A model generated the notes under the pieces. It saw nothing but the letters and a program-made list of their open reading frames with translations. It did no database searches and was not told the origin of the DNA. Shown piece after piece: positions 10,000 to 19,128 of a stretch of 36,917 nt of DNA (positions within the stretch are counted from its first letter, which is position 1; each line of letters starts with the position of its first letter). A program made the translations under genes and the position numbers. This DNA comes from Pseudomonadota bacterium (GTDB lineage: Bacteria; Verrucomicrobiota; Verrucomicrobiia; Limisphaerales; SXTU01), in NCBI GenBank assembly GCA_009922615.1, contig RFVF01000049.1, forward strand, positions 1 through 36,917, written 5' to 3'.

Positions 10000-11297
10000 G
10001 CGGCGGATTTCAATTCTGACAACGCCCCCGTGCTGCTGCCGAACTTGTCCGTCTCGATGCCCGCGTGCTGGAGCATCCGCACGAAGAGATTCGACATCGG
10101 GGTGTTCGCCTTTCGGTTGAACGCGAGGTGGCCGGGGTGCCGGTAGCCGCCGCCGGCGAAGATGACCGGCAGGTTGTCCGAGCTGTGCGCGGAGGCGTCA
10201 CCGAGGTTGCTGACGAAGAGAATTTCTGTGCGGTCGAGCAGCGTGCGGCCGTTCTCGTCCGCCGCCACGAGCTTGTCGAGGAAGCCGCCGAAGTTGCGGT
10301 ATTCCTTCTCCTCGTAGCGGGCGAGCTGCTCGATTTTCGCGGGGTCCTTGCCGTGGTGCGAGGCGTCGTGGTGGCCGATGGCGAGGTCGGGCTGGCCGTT
10401 CTGGTTGTGCTCGCCGAGGCCCAGCACGACGAGGCGCGTCGAGTCGGTCTGCAACGCGAGGTGCACGAGCGTGAACCACTGCTGCTGGCCGGCGACCCAG
10501 TGCTCGGCCTGCTCAAATTCCTTCGCGGTCGCGGCGACCTTGGGCTTCGGCTTCGCGGCCCAGGCCTGGTCCTGTTGGAGAAATCCCTCGGCTTCGCGGA
10601 TGGAATTCGCGAGCAAGTCCAGCCGCTCACGGTCCGGCTCACCCAGCTCGCGGCTCAAGGATTTCAACTGCCCGCGCACGCCATCGAGAATGCTCTGGCC
10701 GTTTTCGAGGCGCTTCACTTCGCGGGCGATTTCCTCCGGCGTGCCATCCAGAAACAACCGGCGAAAGACCTGCGCGCGGCTCCGCTCGAAGGGCGTAGGC
10801 ACGCCCTTTTCGTTCCAAGAGAGCGAGGCGCAGTTGGCCGTGTTGAGCACCAGATGCGGCACGCGGGTCTGCGCGCCGATGCGCCGGGCGACGAACTGGT
10901 CGAGCGAGATGGAGTTGTGGATGTCATCCGCGCGCTTGATGCCTTCGGGCGCGACGCCGGTGAAGATGGCGGACTCGGTGTGGTGCGAGTTCGGATAGCC
11001 GACATGGCCCATGCCGGAGATGACTGTGAAATGGCCGCGGTGCGGTTCGAGAATCTTCAGGAAGCGCGTGGCCTCGTAGTCCGGCCCGGCCTTCTCCGGG
11101 AAGAGAAACGGATGGAAGGTGCCGAGCGGACGGTGGATGAGCACCATGCGCTGCGGCTGAAGTGCTTTGGCCTGCGCCTTCGACTCCGCACCGAGCGCGG
11201 CGGGAATCATCGCGTCGAGCAGCGGCAGCGCGAGCGAAACGCCGCCGGCGCGGAGGAATGTGCGGCGGTCAAGGCGGCAGGAGTTGAGAACGTTCAT
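9996..11297 (-). CDS. HXXSHH (DUF1552) protein, Tat-exported
   Basis: A 433-residue protein with the twin-arginine signal DRRTFLRAGGVSLALPLLDA at 10-29. It contains SISLDQFVARRIG (129-141), the family motif as HDASHH at 310-315, and the C-terminal block LLDRTEILFVSNLG with LPVIFAGGG. The N-terminal part has extra histidines (SGMGHVGYPNSHHTES, 94-109), of possible interest as metal ligands. The gene follows a broken DUF1592 gene by 15 bases and overlaps the next DUF1592 gene by four bases, so it sits in the middle of one long transcript. It is intact even though its usual upstream partner is damaged. Confidence 0.95.
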   Translation of the reverse strand: MNVLNSCRLDRRTFLRAGGVSLALPLLDAMIPAALGAESKAQAKALQPQRMVLIHRPLGTFHPFLFPEKAGPDYEATRFLKILEPHRGHFTVISGMGHVGYPNSHHTESAIFTGVAPEGIKRADDIHNSISLDQFVARRIGAQTRVPHLVLNTANCASLSWNEKGVPTPFERSRAQVFRRLFLDGTPEEIAREVKRLENGQSILDGVRGQLKSLSRELGEPDRERLDLLANSIREAEGFLQQDQAWAAKPKPKVAATAKEFEQAEHWVAGQQQWFTLVHLALQTDSTRLVVLGLGEHNQNGQPDLAIGHHDASHHGKDPAKIEQLARYEEKEYRNFGGFLDKLVAADENGRTLLDRTEILFVSNLGDASAHSSDNLPVIFAGGGYRHPGHLAFNRKANTPMSNLFVRMLQHAGIETDKFGSSTGALSELKSAA

Positions 11298-11312
11298 GGG
11301 AGTTTGGACGAG

Positions 11313-13617
11313 TTACTTGCTCAAAAACACCGGACTCTGCACCACGGCATGCACGAGCGAGCGGAAGCCGTGGTTCTGTTGCCGCACGTCGGCGACGATT
11401 TGCTCCACGACCGCGCGGTCCGCGAATTGCAGGTCTGCGCCGGTGGCGTAGGTGAGGAGCTTCTGCGCAAGGTTGCGTGTGAGCTGGTCAGGGTCGCGCA
11501 GGAGCAGACGCTTGTAATCGTCGAGGTTCGCAAAGGGCTGGCCATCGGCCGTTTCCCCGCCCGCTTCTACGGGGCGGGCGAGCCAGACCTTCTTGCCGGG
11601 GTAATTGGCCAGTTCGACGTAGTCGCCGCCCTTGGCCGGAGGCTGCTTCACGCGGTAGCGGTCGCGCCAGCCACCGACCACATCGTAGTTCTCCAGCGCA
11701 AAACCCGGCGGGTCGATGTGGACATGGCAAGACGCGCAGACGGCCACGTTCTTGTGCTTGTCCAATTGCTCGCGGAGGGTCGTGGCGCCGCGGATGTCCG
11801 GCTCGATGGCGGCCACGTCGGCGGGCGGCGGAGGCGGCGGGCGACCAATGATGCGTTCGAGCATCCACGCGCCGCGCTTCACGGGCGAAGTGTAGGTGGC
11901 ATTGGTGGTGAGCTTGAGGAGGCTGGCGTGGGTGATGATGCCGCCGCGCCGGGACTTCGCAGGCAGGTTCACGCGGGCCAGCTCCAGGCTTCATGTCGTG
12001 GAACTTCCGCAAGTCGAGCCACTGGCCGGTGAAGCCGGTCGCGAAACGCCGCGCCCTCGGGTCGCGCAGGAGCCGCTCGGTCTGCGCGCGGAGCACGGCG
12101 GGCTTGGTCAACTCGCCCTTTGCCGCCAGCGCGGTGAGTTCGTCGTCGGGCAGCGATTTCCAAAACAACCGCGCCAGCCGCGCGGCCACAGCGAAGTCAT
12201 CGAGCCGGCCGGGCTTCTCGACATACAGCAGGAAGTGCGGCGAGCAGAGCGCGGCCTTGTAGCCGGCGCGCAGCGCGTCGCCGAAGGTCTCGCCCGCCGC
12301 GAGCTGCGCCTGGGTGAACTGGATGAAATGCGCCGCCGTCTCCGCGCTCGCGGGCCGGCGAAAGGCCCGCGGCAGGAAGGCGCGCAGCAGCCGCTCGGCA
12401 TCAGCCGCCGCGTTGGTCGAGACCGGGGAGAGCGGATACTTGGTGAACTCGCCGGGCACGGACCACTTTTTCCAATCGTCGCGCACTGTCTTGCCCGCGA
12501 GCCTGTCAGCGAGATAACGCGACGGGACTTGCGGCAAGTCGCCGAAGAGCCGCGCGTAGCCGAGGCCGGCATCCAGCGGGCCTTCGAGTTCAATCCAGTC
12601 CACCGCGAGGCCGGGGCCTTTGAAATCATCGCCGACCGGCTCGCCGTTGCGCTGCTTCTTCAAGTCCTGGAAGAACGTGAGGTTCATCCCTTCGAGATAG
12701 ACTTGCTCGCCGGCGGGCAGCGCAGCCTCGACCTCGATGACGCGCGTTTTGTCCGCCGGCACGTCGAAGTGGTCGAGCACATGCTGGAGCTTCTCGTGCG
12801 CAAAACGGTCGGAGCTGATTTTGCCGACGAGCATGGGGATGGCCTTCCCCTCCGTGTTCACTGCGCGGACCGAAGCGCGGATGCGGTAACGACCCGGCGC
12901 AGGGGTGGGCGATGTAGTGACGCTGCCGTGTTTGTAGAGCCGTGCGCAGAGAATGATGGTCTCGCCCTCGAACCGCACGAAGGGCGCGGTGCCCTCGCGG
13001 TTGGTTTTGGGGCGGCTGTCCAGAAACTGCCGGCCAGTCCAGCGGCGAACGCTATTGGTGAGCGGCCACGCGGGCAAAGCGGCAGCCAGCGCGCGGTCGG
13101 CGGCCTCCTGATAGCGCACGAGATGCGTGGCTGAAGTCTCCAGCGCGCTGCTGACATTGTCGAAACCCGCCGCCGCATTGTCCTCCGGCAGCAAGTCCGC
13201 CAGCGGCACCGTTATGCCGAACAGGTCGTGCAGCGTGTGCTCATACTCCGTGCGGTTCATCCGACGCACGACCACGCGGCCCGCCGCGCGCTGGTGCGCG
13301 GCGGACACGGCGTGCAGCTCGCCACCGAGCGATTTGACGAACGCCTCCCGGGCCGCCGCCGCCGGCTGCGCGTTCTTTTTCGGCGGCATCTCGCCCTTGG
13401 CCACGCGGTCGAAGACCTTTTCCCACCGGGCGAAGTTTTCCGGGGTGCCGGGTTCCAGTTGCAGTTTGGTCAAGTCCAGCCCGCCTTTGGTCGCATCCCC
13501 GCCGTGGCATTCGATGCAGTGCGCTTGGGTAAAGGTGCGGAGGTCGGCGGCACCCAGTCCGACAGCGGCGCCCAGCCACGCCAGCAGACCGAGCGCCGCG
13601 AGCGGAAAATGGCGCAT
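11313..13617 (-). pseudogene. DUF1592-type cytochrome gene broken by deletion and frameshift
   Basis: The gene starts at the ATG at 13617 with a signal peptide (MRHFPLAALGLLAWLGAAVG) and PSCyt1 haem motif CIECH at 34-38. The reading frame is normal through DUF1587, DUF1595 and the first half of DUF1592, up to RKFHDMKP near 11986. The family continuation then appears in a different frame, as ELARVNLPAKSRRGG, and runs to 11313 with the DUF1588 motif CASCH and a complete DUF1585. The original frame instead goes on as unrelated arginine- and proline-rich sequence to 11488. Alignment by eye to the intact copy at 21983-24673 shows about 61 codons missing at the joint (the LYPEY...NQRLAEHYG segment). 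So this is a deletion of roughly 180 bases that is not a multiple of three. It is either a true pseudogene or an assembly misjoin. The 140 bases upstream contain no gene and may hold the promoter of the run 13617-1. Confidence 0.86.
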
Positions 13618-13757
13618 GCAAATCACCGGCCTTGGACGAGCGCACCCGAGCGCCTGCTTAAACATTCTGCGTCCTGTTCTGCTGCGGTGCGCTTTCTGAA
13701 TGGCGTTTTTTTCCCGGCCAAGTCAAAAGCTCTGTCTAGGACACCGATTCGTCTCGT

Positions 13758-14287
13758 CTACAGCAGCCTCGCCGCGGCGGCCTGGCTTGCGACTCTCTCG
13801 CCGGCCTCGATGCCGGTCTCAGGCGTGAAGAACATATTGTTGTTGCCGATCATGAGCACAATGGCCTTCGGCTGGAGTCCCTCGACTCCGCCGTGGTCGA
13901 GCCGCCAGAGCTCGTTTTGCGTTTTGTCGCCACCGATGCCGAGGTTCACCGTTTTCTTGTCCCCGAAATGTTTCTGCCACGCGGCATTGAACGGCGTGCC
14001 GTCCCGCCGCCGCCGTGAATCAACACCACGCCGGGAAACTTCGCGCCCCGTTTCGCCTCACCGAGCGTGATCGGCGACGCGTAGAAGGCGAACACCTCGG
14101 TGTTGGTGCCCTTGAACTTCTCCCCTGCGTAGAGCAGCGAATGCACCGCGCCGGTCTGCGACAGCCAGCGCATCGCCGGAGCCTTCTTCAACTCGGTGAG
14201 ATTCCAAGGGCCGACGGTTTCCGCAGTTCCAACGGTGGGTTGGGCCACCAGAAAGCAGAACAGGCAAAGGAGACAGAATGGCTTCAC
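13758..14287 (-). pseudogene. Acetyl-xylan-esterase-like 5' end joined to SGNH fragment
   Basis: From the ATG at 14287 there is a signal peptide (MKPFCLLCLFCFLVAQ), then about 95 residues that look like the start of an acetyl-xylan-esterase/dienelactone-hydrolase-type alpha/beta hydrolase, ending at FPGVVLIHGGGGTA, where the HGGG oxyanion region normally sits. At about 14004 the similarity stops. A second frame then gives DGTPFNAAWQKHFGDKKTVN and NLGIGGDKTQNELWRLDHGG, which is SGNH esterase sequence, continuing to TGIEA near 13806 and ending at a stop at 13758. The nucleophile and the catalytic Asp/His of both folds are absent. The locus is therefore a chimeric remnant, not a working enzyme. 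Its SGNH part closely matches the gene at 14346-16253. Confidence 0.82.
13807..14004. repeat. Partial duplicate of the SGNH gene at 14346-16253
   Basis: By eye, positions 13807-13948 align without gaps to 15697-15838 (offset 1890), in the part encoding the first SGNH domain. Positions 13890-14004 align without gaps to 14754-14868 (offset 864), in the second SGNH domain. Several runs longer than 15 bases are identical. The copy is thus a composite of both domains in direct orientation, as expected from recombination between tandem homologous segments. Confidence 0.75.
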
Positions 14288-14345
14288 GACCTCAGCCTAT
14301 CCGGTGGGGCCACCGTTGCCGAGGGCGTTTTCTGATGGCTTCAAC

Positions 14346-16253
14346 TCATTTTGCCAACACGGGCCTGAGTTTGCTCGCAAACACCTCATAGCCCTGCGGC
14401 CCGAGGTGCAGATGGCCGTCGGAATACAGTTCCGTTTTCAACGTGCCGTCGCGGTTCGTGAATTCTTTTCCCAGATCGACGACGCGAACCTGCGCGTCGG
14501 CGTCGAGCTTGAGCGTGTCGAGCGCGGCGTTGATCTCGCGCACCCGCGCGCCGACTTCTTGGGCGGGATTGAACGCGGGCAGAATTTTCACCAGCACGAT
14601 CTGTGATTGCGGACAGCGGAGGCGGAGATTCTCCACGCAGAGCTTGATGCCGTGCGCCGCGGCGGCGACGGGGACGCCATTGGCCTGGACCAGCGGCGCG
14701 TTGTTCACGCCGATCATGAGCACGATGATTTTGGGCGACGCGCCATCGAGCGCACCGTGGTCGAGCCGCCAGAGAATGTTTTCCATGCGGTCGCCGCCGA
14801 TGCCGAGGTTCACCGCTTTCTTGTCGCCGAAATGTTTCTGCCACGCGGCATTGAACGGCGCGCCGTCCCAGCCACCGCCCCAGCCCTGCGTGATGCTGTC
14901 GCCAAGCAGCGCGATGTCGATGCCGTCCTTCATCGCGCGCACCTTCTCGATGCAGGCGGCGTGATGCGCGATCCATTTGTTGTCTTCGCCGTCATTGCCC
15001 CAACGCGCTGCCGTCGGTGTAACGAACCACATTTCCGGCAGATGCTTCTGCGCCTCGTGGCCGGGCTTGCGGAAGTATTCGCCTTTGGCCACCCACGCGC
15101 GCTCGGCGTCCGTGAGCGGCCAGCCGGTGAGTTGCGGGTCCATCCGCCCTTCATTGTAGGGCGCGTAGGGATAGACGAGCGACTTGCCATCGGGTGTTCT
15201 CGGCGTGGGTTTCAGTAACTCCGCCGCAGGTGTGAAGGCAGCGAGCGGCGTGACGGGCGTTGTCGCCGCCGTTGGCGCGGGCGCCGCGGGCGCACTTTTC
15301 TGCGCCGGAGCGGCGGGTGCGCTGGGCGGAGCAAACTTCGGAATCACCACGTCGCCACCGAGTCCGCGGCCGCCGAGAAACTTGTCGAACCACGGCTTCA
15401 ACCGTTCCGCATACACGGCGTAACCCGCGAGCGAGAGGTGGATGTTGTCGGGCGTGAACAGCTCCTTCTTGATCGTGCCGTCGGCGTGGGTGAAGTCGCT
15501 CCAGAGGTCGAGCACCGTCACCTTCGGATCGTTGCCGCGTCTCAGCGCCTCGAGCGCGAGGTTGGTTTTCTTGATGTCCTCGTAGAAGCGTTCCCCGGGC
15601 GCGTGACACGGGAGAATCTTCGCCGCGATGACCGCCGCCTGTGGGAACTTGTCGCGCACGTTCGCCACGACCATCTGCACGCCTTTCGCCGCCGCTTCGA
15701 TGCCGGTCTCGGGCGTGAAGAACATGTTGTTGTTGCCGATCATCACGACGATGACCTTGGGCTGGAGCCCTTCCACGCCGCCGTGGTCGAGGCGCCAGAG
15801 AACGTTCTGCGCCTTGTCGCCGCCGATGCCGAGATTGATCGTGCGGTAGCTGGCGAAGTGTTTCCGCCACGACTCATTGAGCACGCCCTTGTCGAGCGGG
15901 CTGCCCCATTGCTGCGTGATGCTGTCGCCGACGAGCAGCACGTCGCACGGGCCGGGATTGGCTTTCGCATACTCGACGAGCTTCGCGTGCGTATCGAGCC
16001 AGCTCGTCCCGCCCCAGAATCCCGCGCTCGGCACCTGCGGCCACAAGTGCGGCAGATGTTTGCCCGCGTCTTGACCCGGCCGCCGTTCGTATTCGGCCTT
16101 CAACACGTAAGTGCGCTCCTCCGGCGTGAGCGGCCAGCCGGTCTTTTGCGGCTCGGCGGTCGGGTAAGGATACTCGAGCGCGTCCGCGGCGGGGGTGAGA
16201 AACCACAGGGGCACAAAGAGCACGGAGGCGAGGAGCAGTTTGATGGGTGTCAT
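14346..16253 (-). CDS. Secreted tandem SGNH (PAF-acetylhydrolase-like) esterase
   Basis: A 635-residue protein with two SGNH domains in one chain. The ATG at 16253 starts a signal peptide (MTPIKLLLASVLFVPLWFL); upstream in-frame ATGs are less suitable. Domain 1 has VGDSITQQW (Ser111), NLGIGGD, MIGNNN and PDNIH (Asp269, His272). A linker at about 308-355 is rich in Ala, Pro and Thr. Domain 2 has LGDSITQGW (Ser453), NLGIGGD, MIGVNN and SDGHLH (Asp612, His616). Each domain is preceded by a matching short motif (TGWPLT near 38-43 and 376-381), so the whole unit, not only the catalytic core, was duplicated. Such enzymes usually hydrolyse acyl esters; the substrate here is unknown. The Asp-His spacing in domain 2 is one residue longer than in domain 1. 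It is the last gene of the sigma-led operon, 75 bases after the HXXSHH gene. Confidence 0.9.
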   Translation of the reverse strand: MTPIKLLLASVLFVPLWFLTPAADALEYPYPTAEPQKTGWPLTPEERTYVLKAEYERRPGQDAGKHLPHLWPQVPSAGFWGGTSWLDTHAKLVEYAKANPGPCDVLLVGDSITQQWGSPLDKGVLNESWRKHFASYRTINLGIGGDKAQNVLWRLDHGGVEGLQPKVIVVMIGNNNMFFTPETGIEAAAKGVQMVVANVRDKFPQAAVIAAKILPCHAPGERFYEDIKKTNLALEALRRGNDPKVTVLDLWSDFTHADGTIKKELFTPDNIHLSLAGYAVYAERLKPWFDKFLGGRGLGGDVVIPKFAPPSAPAAPAQKSAPAAPAPTAATTPVTPLAAFTPAAELLKPTPRTPDGKSLVYPYAPYNEGRMDPQLTGWPLTDAERAWVAKGEYFRKPGHEAQKHLPEMWFVTPTAARWGNDGEDNKWIAHHAACIEKVRAMKDGIDIALLGDSITQGWGGGWDGAPFNAAWQKHFGDKKAVNLGIGGDRMENILWRLDHGALDGASPKIIVLMIGVNNAPLVQANGVPVAAAAHGIKLCVENLRLRCPQSQIVLVKILPAFNPAQEVGARVREINAALDTLKLDADAQVRVVDLGKEFTNRDGTLKTELYSDGHLHLGPQGYEVFASKLRPVLAK

Positions 16254-16328
16254 GGAGGTTGGGGGCTGGATGGTGTTGGAAACGGAAATCATCACTCGGC
16301 GTTCGCTGGGTCTCGGAAGTTCATCCGC

Positions 16329-17597
16329 TCACGCTTCAAGCCCGCGCAACGCCCCGGTGCTGCTGGCAAACTTGTCGGTCTCCATGCCGAGACGCTGCAG
16401 CATGCTCACGAAGAGATTGGCGAGCGGCGTGTTGTTCGTGGTGTCGAAGGCGAGATGCCTGCCGTGCCGAAAGCCGCCGCCGGCGAGGATGACGGGGAGG
16501 TTCTGATTGCTGTGCGAATTCGCGTTGCCGAGGCAGCTTCCGTAGAGCACCTGCGTGCGGTCGAGCAGCGTGCCGCCTGTTTCTTTTATCTCCGCGAGCA
16601 TTTGGAGAAGACCGGCAAAGGCACGCATCTGTGCCTCTTCGATGTTGCGCAGTTCAGCGATCTTGTCGGGCTCGTTGCCGTGATGCGTGAGGCCGTGCGT
16701 TTCATTTTTCACGCCGGGCACGTGCGGCACGACGCTGAACGTGCTGAGCGAAAGCGTGACCACGCGCGTGCTGTCGGTCTGCAACGCGAGGCGGATGAGG
16801 TCGAACATGAGTTTCGACTTCGCGATGACTTCGTTCGCGTCGGCGATGTCCTTCGGCTCGGGGTAATCCACCCGGGGCTTCGGACGATTCTCCCACGCGA
16901 TGCTGCGCTGGAGGCGGCCTTCGAGTTCGCGCACGCTCTGGAAATACTGATCCAGCCGCGCGCGGTCCTCGGGGGCGACGGACTTTTCCAAGCGCGCGGC
17001 CTTGTCGCGCACGAGGTCGAGCACGCTCCCGCCGGCCTCGATGCGGCGCAGGGTCGCGGCCTTTTCCTCCGGCGTGCCCGCGACGAAGAGACTGCGATAC
17101 AGCCGCCGCGGACTCGCCTCCGCCGGGATGCCCACGCCCGCCCGCGACACCGCGAGCGAGTCCGCGTAATGGTCGCCGTTCTTCACAGTCAGCGAGAGCG
17201 ACGGGAAACGATTCTCCAGCCCGATCTGCTCGGCGGCGAATTGGTCGAGCGAGAGCGAATTGCGGAACGTCGGCTGCCCCGGATGCGGCGCGCCGGTGAG
17301 GAAACACTGTCCCGCGTGGTGATTCCCATCCACGCCCGGATGCGACAGCCCGGAGAACACGCTGAACTGCCCGCGATGCGCCGCGAGCAAATCGAGATAC
17401 GGACTCGAGGTCTCGCCCGCCTTCGGAAAAAAGAACTGCGGCATCATACCAAGCGGCACGTGAATCGCGACGAGCCGCTTCGGCGGCAGTTTCTCCGCCG
17501 CGCGACCAAGGAACGGCAGCGCGACGCACGCACCGGCGGCGCGGAGGAAATGGCGGCGGGTCATCTGAAAACTCGTCTGTGCAGTAGAATGGAACAT
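16329..17597 (-). CDS. HXXSHH (DUF1552) protein, Tat-exported
   Basis: A 422-residue protein with twin-arginine signal TRRHFLRAAGACVALPFLG at 13-31. Initiation could equally be at Met12 (17564); I kept the ATG at 17597. Conserved blocks are SLSLDQFAAEQIG (114-126), LLDRTQVLYGSCLG and LPVILAGGG. The family motif reads HGLTHH at 301-306, with Thr for Ser, a mild change. It follows the DUF1501 gene by 55 bases. In this operon its usual partner DUF1592 gene is not adjacent but lies two genes upstream, with a DUF1549/DUF1553-DUF1501 pair inserted between them. Confidence 0.95.
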   Translation of the reverse strand: MFHSTAQTSFQMTRRHFLRAAGACVALPFLGRAAEKLPPKRLVAIHVPLGMMPQFFFPKAGETSSPYLDLLAAHRGQFSVFSGLSHPGVDGNHHAGQCFLTGAPHPGQPTFRNSLSLDQFAAEQIGLENRFPSLSLTVKNGDHYADSLAVSRAGVGIPAEASPRRLYRSLFVAGTPEEKAATLRRIEAGGSVLDLVRDKAARLEKSVAPEDRARLDQYFQSVRELEGRLQRSIAWENRPKPRVDYPEPKDIADANEVIAKSKLMFDLIRLALQTDSTRVVTLSLSTFSVVPHVPGVKNETHGLTHHGNEPDKIAELRNIEEAQMRAFAGLLQMLAEIKETGGTLLDRTQVLYGSCLGNANSHSNQNLPVILAGGGFRHGRHLAFDTTNNTPLANLFVSMLQRLGMETDKFASSTGALRGLEA

Positions 17598-17652
17598 GAC
17601 TTGCTGTTTTCTTTCGGTTATGCAGCCTAGTCAACTGCGGTGGCATAGAGCA

Positions 17653-19128
17653 TCATGACAGCACCTCGGGAATCAGCTTCCCCTCCACATTCGTCAGCCG
17701 ACGCTGGATGCCGTTGTGCTCGAAGCTGAGGCGCTCGAAGTCGAGGCCGAGCAGGTGGAGGATCGTGGCGTTGAAGTGATAGAGCGGGTGGATGTTTTCG
17801 ATCGCGCGCTGGCCGAGGTCGTCGGTGCGGCCTTGGCTGATGCCCGGTTTTACGCCCGCGCCGGTGAGCCAGCAGGTGAAGCCGTCGGGGTTGTGGTCGC
17901 GACCTTTCGCGCCTTTTTGGAAGAAGGGCATGCGGCCGAACTCCGTGCACCACACGACGAGCGTGTCCTGCAGCAGGCCGCGCTGCTTGAGGTCGCGGAT
18001 GAGCGCGGCCGCGGGCTGGTCGAGGATTTGCGCGTGGATGTCGTATTGCTCCTTGAGCTTGTTGTGGCCGTCCCAATTCAGCGCGCCGCCGCTGGCATAC
18101 GCGCCGTTGAAGAGCTGCACAAAGCGCACGCCGCGCTCGATGAGCCGCCGCGCGAGGATGCAGTTCTTTGCAAACGCCGCCTTCGTTTCGTTCTGCGTGT
18201 CGTCGGCGCCATACATTTTCAAAATGTGCGCGGGCTCGCTCCTCAAGTCGCTCAGTTCGGGCACGCTGAGCTGCATGCGCGCGGCGAGTTCGTAGCTGGC
18301 GATGCGCGCGGCGAGTTTTTGATCGCCCGGGTTCGCCTCGAGATGACGCGCATTCATCTTCTGCAAAAGCGCGCGGGCCGCGGCATCCGACTGCGGCGAC
18401 ACGCCCGCGGCCGCGAGATGCCGGATTGGATCCTTCGCGCTCATCGTCGTGCCTTGAAACGCCGCGGGCAGAAAACCCGGGCCCCAGTTGTTCGCGCCGT
18501 TTTGCGGCACGCCGCGCGGGTCGGGAATCGCGACATACGCCGGCAGGTCCTGATTTTCGCTGCCGAGCGCATACGTCACCCACGAGCCGAGCGACGGGAA
18601 GCCATCGAGCGTGAAGCCGGTGGAGAGAAAATTTTCCGCCGGTCCGTGCGTGTTCGATTTGCTCGTGAGCGAATGCACGAACGCGATGTCGTCCGTCAGC
18701 TCCGCGAGATGCGGAATCATCTCGCTCACCCACTTCCCGGTCTGCCCGCGCGGGCGGAACTCATACTGCGGCCGCGCGAGATTCCCCGCCGGTCCCTGGA
18801 AAGTGACACTCGGTCCGCCGGGCAGCGGTTTGTCGTCCCACTTGATCAGCTCTGGCTTGTAATCCCACGTCTCGAGCTGACTCACCGCGCCCGCGCAGAA
18901 GATGACGACGACGTTCTTCGCCTTCGGCGCAAAATGCGCGCGTCGCGGCGCATACGGTCGCGCCGGATCGATGATCGGCCCGCCGCTCTCCGCCGCGAGA
19001 AGACCGTCGAGCCCAAGCAGATTCGTCAGCGCGATCGAGCCGAGCGCCGTCGCGCTCTGCGAAAGAAACTGCCGCCGATCGAGCAACGCGCGGCCGGCGA
19101 GCGAGAGATGTTCGGCATCGTGGTTCAT
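17653..19128 (-). CDS. DUF1501 protein, Tat-exported
   Basis: A 491-residue protein of the DUF1501 family, which belongs to the alkaline phosphatase/sulfatase superfamily. The signal is a Tat type, [19 protein letters not shown] at 16-34. Family landmarks are [20 protein letters not shown] in the N-terminal part, [12 protein letters not shown] and [10 protein letters not shown] in the C-terminal part (possible metal ligands Glu, Asp and His), and [15 protein letters not shown]. No sulfatase C-x-P-x-R motif is present, so it should not be called a sulfatase. Its ATG overlaps the stop of the preceding DUF1549/DUF1553 gene (ATGA at 19128-19125), indicating translational coupling. The two families form a recurrent pair in this phylum group. 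Confidence 0.95.
   Translation of the reverse strand: MNHDAEHLSLAGRALLDRRQFLSQSATALGSIALTNLLGLDGLLAAESGGPIIDPARPYAPRRAHFAPKAKNVVVIFCAGAVSQLETWDYKPELIKWDDKPLPGGPSVTFQGPAGNLARPQYEFRPRGQTGKWVSEMIPHLAELTDDIAFVHSLTSKSNTHGPAENFLSTGFTLDGFPSLGSWVTYALGSENQDLPAYVAIPDPRGVPQNGANNWGPGFLPAAFQGTTMSAKDPIRHLAAAGVSPQSDAAARALLQKMNARHLEANPGDQKLAARIASYELAARMQLSVPELSDLRSEPAHILKMYGADDTQNETKAAFAKNCILARRLIERGVRFVQLFNGAYASGGALNWDGHNKLKEQYDIHAQILDQPAAALIRDLKQRGLLQDTLVVWCTEFGRMPFFQKGAKGRDHNPDGFTCWLTGAGVKPGISQGRTDDLGQRAIENIHPLYHFNATILHLLGLDFERLSFEHNGIQRRLTNVEGKLIPEVLS

Noticed and set aside
11488-11985. Continuation of the broken DUF1592 frame as a novel C-terminus.
   Set aside because: It is Arg/Pro/His-rich out-of-frame sequence, while the adjacent frame gives true DUF1588 and DUF1585 domains.
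15438-17630. Long plus-strand open frame (730 codons).
   Set aside because: Antisense to the tandem SGNH and HXXSHH genes, with arginine- and alanine-rich low-information sequence and no domain.
17653-19128. Calling the DUF1501 proteins sulfatases.
   Set aside because: They lack the C/S-x-P-x-R formylglycine motif; only superfamily-level similarity is supported.
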